This document shows positions 48,990-60,810 of a stretch of 64,000 nucleotides of DNA, in pieces; within the stretch, counting starts at the first letter, position 1; each line of letters begins with the position of its first letter. The translations under genes were made by a program, and so were the position numbers. The notes below the pieces were generated by a model. It was not told where the DNA came from and made no database searches. It saw only the letters and a list, made by a program, of their open reading frames with translations. The stretch comes from Anaeromyces robustus (lineage: Eukaryota; Neocallimastigomycota; Neocallimastigomycetes; Neocallimastigales; Neocallimastigaceae). The DNA lies in the NCBI GenBank assembly GCA_002104895.1, contig MCFG01000008.1, positions 337,978 to 401,977 of the forward strand. Reading direction: 5' to 3'.

Positions 48990-51351
48990 ATGAGTAATAG
49001 TGAAATTAATGAAGAAAATTTAAATGACCCAGCATGGAAGCCATTAAAATCCAAAAGGCAAATTTTTGAAGGTTCCTATGGACAATTTCCACCAGGTTCT
49101 ATGTCAAACTTAGAAGGAAGCAGATCTAATAGTTTATCTAATATTAAAAAGTTATTATATACATAATGTTTTTCTATACATAAAAAAAAAATATAAAAAT
49201 ATATCTTATAATCCTATAACTAAAAATTATTTACATATATACATATATATTATAATAATTATATTATATTATTTAATTTGAATTTATATATATTCTCCTA
49301 TTATTATTTTTATGACATAATAAAAAATTTAAAATAAATAATAATAATAAATTTCAAAAAGATTTGATATTGAATCAGGTATTGTTGAACAAAGAAAAAT
49401 TGCGGTAATTGAATCAAAAGATTCAAATATTGATATATCAAAAAAAGCAGAACCAAATATTGAAGCATATTGCGCATCCTCAGAAGCAAAGCAATTAAAA
49501 CAATTATTAGAACATAACTCAACTTCCTCACCATCAACAAAAAAAAAAATATTAAATAAGAAAGAATTGCCTGTCCCACCAAAGAAAAATATTGCACCAC
49601 CACCAAAACCATTAAATAAATTATCAGATAATGATAATGAAATTGAATATACTAGTGAGAATGTAAATAAATTGTTTAATAATATGTTCCAAGAAATAGA
49701 AAGTGCTATTGAACCTGAATCACCAATATCAGATGACATTTTTAAAACAAAATTAACACCGAAAAATAAACCACTTCCAGAAAAACCTAATTCAGCATCG
49801 TCATCACCAAAACTTCCACTAAAAAAGAAAATACCACCACCTGCTGTTCCTTCTAAACCTACTACTCCAATTGTAGATAATTCTTCTCCAAAAACTTCTA
49901 AACCTGGAACACCGACTATGTCAAATTCACCAAAAATTTCTAAATTACCACCACCACCACCAGTTAGAGAAAAACCAGGAAAATCTTCTAAACCACAAAC
50001 TCCTGTTAAAGATACTCCTCCTCCTCCTCCACCAAAACAATCACGTGATGAGCAATTATTATCAACACAATTACCACCACAAGTACCAGTTAAAAAGACA
50101 ACACCAGCACCACCAACACCTAAAAAAACACCAATTAAAAAAACATTACCACCTCCACCATTGCCAGTATCAGTCCCAACAGATCAACAAATTAATGATG
50201 AATCTTCATCACCAACTTCAGCAACAACAAATGAGAATAATGAAATTTTATCTCCGACTTCAGCTAACCATACAAGAACATCAATTATTGCGTTACAGAA
50301 AAAGGCATTAATGTTAAAGAATAAAAAAAGTCTTCCACCACCACCACCTCCAGTTCTTAATGATAATAATGATAATACTAATCAATTATCTCGTTCATTA
50401 TCACTTAATGATGGAAGTAAAAGAACTTATAATAAAGATTTTTCACCTTCCGTACCATGTACACCAACTACTAATATACCATCATTCCTCCAATTACCAA
50501 CAGGATCACCAAAAGTACAACCTACCAATGTACCAAACTTATGCGATTTAGCAATTCGTGAAGATCAAGAAGTTATTACTAATTCTAATAATTCAGATAA
50601 TCTTCCAGTTAATGGAACTGGAGTTGGAGGAGGAGGATTACCTAGACGTAGTCATTCTTATCGTAATCATGCTGTTTCAATGTATTCATCATCATCTAAT
50701 TCAAGTCTTCCAGCTCCATCATTCCACTCTAGAACAAGATCAATTACTTATTCACATGGAAAAGGAGAGTCTGAATCCGAAAAACTTCCAGATTCCTTCA
50801 GAAGTTTCTTTAATGAACAAGAAATTAATGAAAATGATATTTCATTTATTGAAGAAAATAAAAATAACCCAGAAGAAAAGAAAGAAAAAAAAGATAATGA
50901 CTCTTCTGTTGAGAAAACTAATGCAAGAGGATTTCTCTTTAATCAAGATATTAAAAAACAACGCCATCAATCTAAAAGAATATCAACTACTGATGTTCCT
51001 GACTCTATGAAATTATTATTTGGAGTTTTTGGAAATGAACAAGAATTAGATTCTGATTCTGATAATGATAATAATGATTCAGATGGAGAAGAAGAAATAC
51101 TAACTCATAATAAAAATAATAATAGTAATGACGTATCTTCAACAATTATTCCCGAAAATTCATGTGAAATATATTTAAATGAATCTTATACACCAAAACT
51201 TTATGTATCCTCTAATAAAGATAAAAACTGTCGTAATAGTAGTATTATTAATGCAAGTATCGTTCCACCTAATGAACCACCAATTCCTTCATTAGATAAA
51301 AAACCATTTAGAGGAAACACTTTAAGATGGGTTATTAACGTCAATTGTTAA
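48990..51351 (+). CDS. Proline-rich adaptor-like protein, unknown function
   Basis: Two exons, 48990-49150 and 49362-51351, join in frame (AAA AA|GTTATT; TTTCAAAAAG|A) to give 716 residues. The N-terminus has DPAWKPLKSKRQIFEGSYGQ and a Ser-rich patch. Then follow many PxxP and poly-Pro stretches: ELPVPPKKNIAPPPKPLNK, KLPPPPPVREKPGK, TPPPPPPKQSRDEQ, TLPPPPLPVSVP and SLPPPPPPVLND. These are classic ligands for SH3, EVH1, WW or profilin, so an actin-cortex or endocytic adaptor is plausible. The C-terminal part is Ser-rich (RRSHSYRNHAVSMYSSSSNS), then acidic, and ends PFRGNTLRWVINVNC. No folded domain is recognised. The G+C is visibly higher than in neighbours because of CCA and TCA codons. The open frames on the opposite strand and in other frames are shadows. 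Confidence 0.85.
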
Positions 51352-52188
51352 TAAATAATTTTTATAAAAAATGTTTTAAAAACGAAAAAAAAAAAAAAAA
51401 CGAAAAAAAAAAAAAAAAGAAAAAAAAACTGAATAAAATATAATAATATTATTATACATTAATAATTCAATAATTATCAAATAGATATTCCTTATAACAA
51501 ATTATATAAATAAAATAATAATATTTTAATATTTTTTTTCTGTTTTTTTTTTTTTTTTTTTTTTTTAATATTATTATTTTTATTATTACTATTATTATTG
51601 TTATTGTTGTTGTTGTTGTTTTCTATATTTTATCTATATTTTTAATGGTGATATAAAAATTAATAGAAAATAATAAAAATAAAAACTATTAATTATGTAT
51701 CAAAAAATATCTGATAATTATATGATTATAAAAACCGTATTTTTTAAAAAACCTTTATATATACGGTACGATATAAAATTTAAAAAAAAAAAAATAAAAT
51801 AAAATAAATGTATTGATAATCGTATATCAAAAATTTTTTATTATAATTAAAAAAAATAATATATATGTAACATTTCAATAATATATGAAATTATTATTTT
51901 TATTAAATATAAATGAAATATTTTTATCACATTATTATAAAAAATATTTTGTTTTATTTTATTTTTATATTATAAATTTTATTATTAGTAATATTGGTAA
52001 TAATAATCATTAAATAATATATATATTAAAAATTATATATTAAAAAATCTTTTTCTTTATAGTTTATATTTTTCTTTTATATATATATATTTTATATTTA
52101 ATATAAATATTTATTTATATATTCATAACAGATAATAATAGATTTTATAAATGAGATAACATGTATAATAACATGTATTTTATTTTTA
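51352..52188. other. Convergent 3' intergenic, A/T-rich
   Basis: Just after the stop lies a short direct repeat of CGAAAA plus an A tract (51382-51428). Farther on are a T tract (51543-51566) and a short TTG run (51598-51620). No gene was seen before the CFAP299 stop at 52189. Confidence 0.6.
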
Positions 52189-53223
52189 TTAATTTTTTCT
52201 TCTTGTAAAATGATCATAAATTACAACTTGGATATATTCATGTGTTGATATTTCAGTTCTAGTTGAATTATCACCAGGCTTAGATTCCTAATTAATAATA
52301 TATATATAATAAATTATAAAAATTAAATAGATAAATTATTAAAATTGTATAAAAATATATATATATTAATAATTTATATTAATATATATTATTGTAAATA
52401 ATATTTAACATAAATAATTAAATATGTTTGAATATTTATTTACTTTAGGATCGACATTTATGATTTTTCTGTCACGTTTATTTTTAAATAATAAACCACT
52501 TTCATTATCAGCAATAACTTGGAAATTTGGAGTGGCATTACAAGTACAAATCTGTGTTTCCCAATTATAAAAAGACATATCAGAAGGTCTAGGAAGTAAA
52601 GTTTTTTTTCTTGAAAAATATTGTTCAAATGATTCTATTTTTAAACGATGAGCATAATCAATATAACCACTAATTTCTTGACCTTTACTATTATGAGTTC
52701 TAATAAAAATAATTGACTTTTATATTTACAATTATTATATATATAAGAATGAAGTATTAATTATATATTCATTTTTATATTAAAATACATAATGTTTTGA
52801 AATTTATATAATATAGTTCCTCGGTTTTTTTTTAAAAAAAAATTATATTCATCTTTTCAATAAGCAATATTTACCATTAATTTACCATTTCTATTCGCTT
52901 CTTCTCTTTCGGCTAATGCTTTTAAAAATGGAAATCCTGTTAAATCTTTATCTTGACCACATAAAACTTTAGTAGTATTATGTTTAGATAATCTAAACAT
53001 TTCTGCAGCCTTTTTTTTACTTGAAAATTCTTCACGTTTTAATGGTTCTCCAGTACCTCTATATCCAAGTTCAACAAGTTGTCTTGCCAATTCTTTATCC
53101 TATAAATCATTAATATATAATAAAAAGGAACATTAAAAAACATTATATATTAATACATAGTTATAACAAAAATAATAATAATGATTCTCATTAATTTTTA
53201 ATAAATAATAATAAACTATATTG

Positions 53224-53255
<32 letters not shown>

Positions 53256-53374
53256 ACTTCTAAATAATACATATCCAAAGGTGTTATTTGACTATCCAAA
53301 TAATCTTCATAAGTAGCATATTCGGCGATAGTGTTGTCTCCAGCATTATTATTCATATCATTTTCGTCTGACAT
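52189..53374 (-). CDS. CFAP299: CFAP299 (cilia- and flagella-associated protein 299)
   Basis: Four exons in coding order: 53258-53374, 52875-53099, 52444-52716 and 52189-52287; 237 residues against 233 in human. It matches the human protein (C4orf22) almost continuously: [93 protein letters not shown] and [20 protein letters not shown]. All splice junctions are phase 0. The protein is tied to motile cilia and spermatogenesis in animals; the biochemical role is unknown. It fits a fungus with flagellated zoospores. It is divergent from the SAXO4-like gene, with 949 bases between the two start codons. Confidence 0.97.
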
Positions 53375-54323
53375 TCTTGAATATATATTCCAATATAATA
53401 CAAAAGTTTTCTATTTTTCGATCAAAAGTTCTATAATTATAATTGTTTACGTTTTATATCTTTATTGTAATGTTATTTAAAAAAAGTATGAAACATAAAC
53501 ACAATTTTACTTCCTTATTAATATTTTTATTATTCAAAGGATAGAAAAAAGCATATATATATATATATATATAAATGAATATGACAATTATTATATTAAA
53601 TATTTAATATAAAAAAAATAATAAATAAATAAAAAAATAGTTAAAACTATAATTAATCAAACTATTAAATATATTTTATAAAAACTAAAAAAACTTTCTT
53701 TTTTATAAAGGAAAAAAATTTTTTTTTCTTTAATGCATATTTTAAGATATATATTTCATAAGTTAAAAATTTTACTTTGACACAAGATATTCAAAGAGAA
53801 TTCATAGAAAATAATATATTATTTATATTATAATTAAAAATTAAAGTTTGGTTTTTTAATTTATAACTTTTACTAAAAAAATAATATATATATTAAATAT
53901 TTAAACTCTTTTATCCGAAAAAAAAAAAATATTTTTTTAAAAAAATATAAAATAATAAAACATATACAAAGCATTATAAATAAATAAAAAAAATTGTTAA
54001 CATTGAAATGTTATATTTTAAATAAATTTTCTAATAGGATTATAAAAATAATCAAAATATAAATAATAATAATTAATTATCCAATATAAAATTATATTTT
54101 AATTTTAATACTATATAAAAAAAATAAATATAAAATCAAAAAAAAAAAAATAAAAAATATATAAAAATTGAAAAAAAAAAAAATAACAATAATATTATAA
54201 TATATATATAGATTAAAAAAAGGGATATGTATAGATATAAATAAATATATATATATATGACCTTAATAATTAGAAATATTTAACAAAAAAATACGAATAA
54301 AAATAAAATAATTAATAATAAAA
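53375..54323. promoter_or_regulatory. Probable shared 5' region of two flagellar genes
   Basis: The interval between the ATG of CFAP299 (-) and the ATG of the SAXO4-like gene (+). Both products are axonemal by family, so shared control is plausible. The sequence is A/T-rich. The most complex part is 53390-53530, immediately upstream of CFAP299, with CGATCAAAAGTTC and GTTTACGTTTTA. No known binding motif is claimed. Confidence 0.4.
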
Positions 54324-55024
54324 ATGACAAGTATTGAATATTCTAGTGGACCTGATAAGGTACCATTACATTTTTATATAAGTCGTAATTCAACAACCCA
54401 TAATAATTATCAAAGAATTTATGAAAGAGAAAAGCCAAAATGTCCTTGTCGGAAATATTATCATGGAGATGATAGTGAATGTTTACATTGCAAAAATTCA
54501 AAATCAAAATCATCCCCTGAAGAAGATAGTCGAGGATTGATTCATGATTTATTAAAAAATGTAACAAAACAAGAAGTAAAAACTGGATTTTCAAATAATA
54601 AAAATCCATATGTTGTTTATGATAAAAATATTGATGAAAATGATCATTTTAGGTACAATAAATATGTATAATTCATATTATTTTTATTCTATTTTGTTTA
54701 AATAAATATTAATTTTTTTTTGTTCTTTATGTTTGCTTTAATTATTGGTGTTATAATATTATAATAGAGATGATTTTCATTGGTTAACTACATATAATGA
54801 TAAGTATAAAGATCCAAAATATAAAGATAAAGGAAATAATATATTAACTATTGTTGAAGATGGTTATACAAGAGGAATTAAAAATATATGGGATCCTACT
54901 ATGCATACTAAAGATGTAACTTTTTTTTATGAAATAATAATACATATTATAATTTATTAACATAATAAAAACTCAATTATTAAAATAATATTACTACTAT
55001 TATTATTATTATTAATACTCAATA

Positions 55025-55063
<39 letters not shown>

Positions 55064-55736
55064 GATATAAGTGTAATGAAAAAAGATTATACATTAAAAA
55101 GAAATAATACTAGCATTTGTACAAAAGATAATGTTATTGATACAAATTCAGGGTATTGTACTAATTCATCGAAAATTCATACTTATAAAGATTTAGCAGA
55201 TTATGTGGATAATGATTATGATTATATAGATAAAGGTTAATATAATAATTACTATATAATATTAAAAGGAATTATATTAAAATATTAAAACATTTAAAAC
55301 TAAATATATTAATATTGATTCATATTTATTATTTATTAATTGTAGATAGAAAAATTGACTCTGTAATTTTTATAAAAAAAGCAAAAAATAATAATATAAT
55401 TAATAATATAGATTAATAAAAATTAAAAAAAAAAAAAAATTAATATAATTATTATATATAATATATAATATACATAAAAAAAAACAATAATATATTATTA
55501 CAGTATTATAATAAAGATGTTTTCCCTTCATATATAGAAGATGGTATTTATATTAATTATATAAGATAAAAAATTAATAATACATGATTAATATAAATAT
55601 ATTAATTATATTTTTTTATAATATTATATATTTATAATACAAATTATAATATATATATATAAAAGATGGTTTTACAAGAAAAGGAAATATAAATAGTTAT
55701 ATGGATTTAGCACCAAAATTCGAAGATAATGAAGTA

Positions 55737-55767
<31 letters not shown>

Positions 55768-55827
55768 TTAATGTAAATATAAATAACAAAAGAAAACTTT
55801 AACTAATTTTTTTTTGTTAAACTATAC

Positions 55828-55858
<31 letters not shown>

Positions 55859-56852
55859 AAAAGAGCATTAATTTACCTTCAGTTAATGAAAAATCTACTA
55901 AACCATTTGAACAATTCAAAACGTATGAATATTTATATATATTTTCTATTATTCAATAAAAAATAATATTTATTGAATAATAGAAAGTAAAGAATTGCAA
56001 TAATTTATATAAAAGTTTAATATTATTATTTTGTTATTTTATTAATATTTTGTTTTCCTAAAACTAAAAACAAAATATATTTTATATATATAAAAGTATT
56101 ACACAAAATGATTACACTTTCTTACCAGTAAATATTTATGAAAGATTAAAAGTAAATGTTGATAAAAGTAACGCTGATAAAAATCAAATATATAGTGGAT
56201 TATCATATATTCCAAATAAATCTGATCCAAATGATTTTATAACAGAACATATGGATAAGTAATATATATTTAAATATAGATATCAAAAATCATATATTAA
56301 AAATATATTATATATTAATAATGACAATTATATTAAAAATAATAAAAATTAAAATATTGATAAAAAATTTAAAAAAAAAAAAAAAAAAAGATATAGAGAT
56401 AATAAAGAAAGTAAGAAAGTTGAAGAACAATTAAAACATCCGTTTGTTTGTGATTATATGTTAGATGATGGATACACTAAAGGTAACAGAAACAGTAAAG
56501 GTTTAATATGTAATGGACATGGAAAGAAAGAATTAAAGGTATAATTTTAAAATATTCTGAACGTATATTTGATAATTTTATTTAAAAAAAAATTTCCAAT
56601 TATTCAAATGATATATTTGTTATATATTGATTATAATAATTATAATAATAAAATAAACTTTTTAAAAAAAAAATAATAATAATAATATATATGTAGGATG
56701 AAGATGGATTTTATATTTGCCCATGTCAATATCAATCAAGATTATATTTAAAGAGACATGGAGAATTAACTAAACTCCCAGTAAATCCACAAAACTCTAA
56801 ACCAGATACTCAAATATCAAATTATCTTAAAATGACAAAAAATAAATCTTAA
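54324..56852 (+). CDS. SAXO4/PPP1R32-like axonemal microtubule protein
   Basis: Ten exons join in frame: 54324-54652, 54768-54915, 55061-55235, 55346-55362, 55504-55543, 55666-55733, 55858-55922, 56097-56258, 56391-56538 and 56697-56852; 435 residues. The N-terminus (EYSSGPDKVPLHFYISRNST) resembles the SSGGYTDPLKFYATSY start of human PPP1R32/SAXO4. KTGFSNNKNPYVVYD, WLTTYNDKYKDP and VEDGYTRG parallel its GFSLNNPMYV, YLTTYNQGYF and QEGWTRGG. The DG[YF]TRG element recurs three times here (DGYTRG, DGFTRK, DDGYTKG), typical of microtubule-inner or microtubule-stabilising proteins with repeated short binding elements. A Cys-rich patch (CPCRKYYHGDDSECLHC) and a second (ICPCQYQSR) are extra. Exon 4 is only 17 bases. 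The neighbouring CFAP299 supports a flagellar role. The match is from memory and moderate; a distinct axonemal family is possible. Confidence 0.65.
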
Positions 56853-57257
56853 TCTAAATTAATATACATATATAATTTTCTTTTAAATATATACTGCATT
56901 TTAACAACTTGGTTTTTTTTTTAATATTTTTTAAATAAATCACAATATGTAATTAAAATAGCTTTTAAAAAATTTAAATTTCAATAATCAACTATTCTAT
57001 TTCCTTTATTTTCTTTTTCTTCTTCATATTTTTAATTTTTTTTTTTTTTTTCTTTCTTTATATATATTATAATCAAATATAATATATTATCGCAATATTT
57101 ACAAGCAATAATTTTTCAATTTCTTTTTTTGTTTTTTTTTTTTTCATTTTTTGTTCTGTTTTTGTTTTTGTTTTTCTATTATATATAATATATTCAATTT
57201 ATCAATTTATAAACAAATAATAAAAAAAATAAAATAAAATAAATTATATTTATATGT

Positions 57258-57369
<112 letters not shown>

Positions 57370-57624
57370 ATTATATATAATAAAAAAATAAAATGTAATA
57401 ATGAATAAATGAATGAATAATAATTATAAAATATCAATATTATATCATATTTTATAAATATGATATAATATTTAAATGTATATAAATATTTATAAATCAG
57501 ATATTTTTTTTTTTTTTTTTTTTTATGTCACACAATTTGTACGTCATTATCAGATATGTAATTTAAATATTAATAAATCAGTAAACTAATGTATATTATT
57601 GTGATGTTGTGGTTTATTGATGTT

Positions 57625-57762
57625 TTTATTTTATTTATTTTATTTTATTTTATTTTATTTTATTTTATTTTATTTTATTTTATTTTATTTTATTTTATTT
57701 TATTTTATTTTATTTTATTTTATTTTATTTTATTTTATTTTATTTTATTTTATTTTATTTTA
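57625..57762. repeat. (TTTTA)n pentanucleotide array
   Basis: About 27 TTTTA units, nearly perfect, ending at TAGTTTTATTT. Confidence 0.97.
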
Positions 57763-58161
57763 GTTTTATTTATTTATTATTATTATTTATTATTATTAAT
57801 TTATTACCATTTTTATTTTATTATTATTATTATTATTATGTGTTTTGACATTTCATAATAAAAGATTTGTTTTTGCTATTAATTGTTAATATATTTATAA
57901 TAGCCAAAATATATATTTATTTAAAAAAATTTCAAAATTAAAATCAAATATAAAAAAAAAAAAAAATAAATAAACAAAAAATAACAAAATAACAAAAATT
58001 TATTTATAATAATTATCTATTTAAAGAAATAATGAAACTAATAATAAGAAAATAATAATAAAATAAATATTATATATATATAATGAAAACAAAATAAAAT
58101 AAAATAAAATAAAAATAAAAATATAAAATATAAAATAATGTATTTATAAAGTTAATATTAA

Positions 58162-59398
58162 TTAAATATGAAAAATAAATAAATGTATAGAAAAAGTTAT
58201 GAATATTGATAGTATTTTCATATGTTTATGATTTAAAAATGAAATAATCGAAAAATAACGATTATTAAAAATTGTTAAATTAAATAATTTTCTAAAAATA
58301 TAAAAATGATTTAAAGAATAAATAGATTGATTTGAAGAAGAAACCACAGAATTAACACTTTTAACATATTCGTTTGTCATAATATCTAAAACATTTGACC
58401 GTAATAAAACTTCAATATCTGCTAATAAATAATTTGATTTTCCTGGATTTGAAATTAAAAATCCTACATCAACTACACCTTCATCTTCTTCAAATTCAAC
58501 AACATCTTCATATAGAGAAAGTGTTGCATTCTTTTTACTTCCATCTCGTGATGTCTCTACATCATCAATTAATATTATTTTTCCTTCTGAATTATTTAAA
58601 TTTATTACATTTTCCTCCTTTACAGACCAGACTAAATCAGATGAAGTTATACTACTTAAAATTACAAATTTTGAATTTTCATACTTATAATTCCAGTTTT
58701 CAATTTCCAAGAAACATCTTGCTGCTTGTGGATTTAATTCAGCTGTTTTAGGTTCCTTAATATTAATATTTTGTGATGTAAATAAATAATTTAATGTAAT
58801 ATTCAATTTTTTAGCCGCATCAGAAAAATATTCAGAAAAAATAAAAACATCACTATAATTATTATTATCTGTAATAAAAGCAAAATTAACATTTTCCTTT
58901 ACTGTTTCAATATCAAAATAATTATCACTTTCATAAATTCCAATGGTATTATTGATTTCAATAATTCTATTTAAACGTAATTGAAAAGTTGCTGATGCTA
59001 AAGAATCATCAAGGTTCTCACTTCCATGTTTAAAATAACTTGCAACTAAATAAGGATCTGTTAATTCTTTTATAGTCCATTGTATTGTTCCTTCATCAAT
59101 ACCTTTACCATCAGATTCAATAATAAAATCATCAACTTCATTTGTATTACTTGTTATAGATCTTGGAGTAGGTTCTGCTAATCCACCTTTTTCTAATATT
59201 GTAACTGGTCTGTGTATTAACGTTTTTGTTAATGTTTCAGTACCACTAACTGTTGTAGATACTCTTGTTATTGTATATATAGAATAATCTAATCGATCTT
59301 GATGACCATGACGTTGTGAAAAAAATATTATCAAGAATACAATTAAGGATATAATTGCTAATAGCATTAATAAACAAAAAATTTTTCTATAATAATAA

Positions 59399-59453
<55 letters not shown>

Positions 59454-60742
59454 AATTAGAACAAAAATTATAATAATATATTATTATAATAAATTACAAT
59501 ATATTATATAATATATAAACTAATAACAACAATATAGTATAATAATATAAAATAAGAATATAATAAAAATATAAAAATATATAAATTAACAATAATTTAA
59601 TAAAAAAACTTACATCAATCTAACCCATTTTTGTGATATATTCAACTTCTTTCCTAAATATGTATCTATATCATTACATGGATAACATCCAGATTCTTTG
59701 ACATTAGAAGAAGAAGATGATGATGATGATGTATTAAGATTAGAATTTTCTATTTCAATAGAATTACTAACTGGAGTTTCATTATCTAAATTATTATCGA
59801 TCAAAGACGTTAAAGTATTATTACTCGTTAATGCTGTAAGTGTAGGTGCAGATGGTTGATTAATATTTTCATATGAAGGAGGTAAATCATTCATATCACT
59901 TTTATAATAACGATGAACAACTACATTATTATATTTACTTTCTTTTGGTTGTGATGTATTGGTTGATTGAGCATTTGTAATATCTAATTCATTTTCCTCA
60001 GGTTTTGGAGGTGAAGGAAATTGATCTACACCAAAAATAATGGATTTTGATATTGATGCAGATCTTGCTGGTGGGGAATCTGATGACTGTGGTGATTTTG
60101 GTGATCTTGGTGATCTTGGTGATCTAACTAAAACTGTTGAAGTATCAATATTAGAATTATTAGAAGAGACTGAAGTATTTATTGGTTTTATACTAGTATT
60201 TGAATAATTATAATTATTAGCAGTATTAATATTTGATGATAAATTTTGGGAATTAGAGTAATTACTTTCTAAATTTTGTTCATTAACTTGGCTTTCTAAT
60301 GGTGCTGAAGGTTTAACTATAAATATAATTATATTAATTCAAATAAAAATATTTAAAAAGAGAAATAAATTATAATTAAATAAAAAACAATATATATATA
60401 ATTAAATTAAATAAAAAAAAAAAAATTTAGTATATTTAATGTTATATGTTTATATGTTATATTAAATATATATAATATATAATAAAAAAAAATTTTTTTT
60501 AATATTATATAGATTTATTTAATATATGTGTTTAAATAAATTTATTATATTATTATATATTTTGAATAATATTCATATTATAAATAAAAAAATTATTTAC
60601 CTTTATGAAATTCCATAACTTCTATATCACTTTCAGGATAATATATCCTACTATATGGTTGTGTATACGAATCCATATTATTTATTTTTGGATATGAAAT
60701 AGAATTCTCATTGCCTACGTAATTCGACATTGGAATATTTTG

Positions 60743-60810
<68 letters not shown>

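Noticed and set aside
49310-49739. Two minus-strand frames of 100 and 136 codons
   Set aside because: They are antisense to the proline-rich gene, which has far better coding character on the plus strand.
57589-57858. 89-codon plus-strand frame with repeated FILFY units
   Set aside because: It is a reading of the TTTTA array and not a membrane protein gene.
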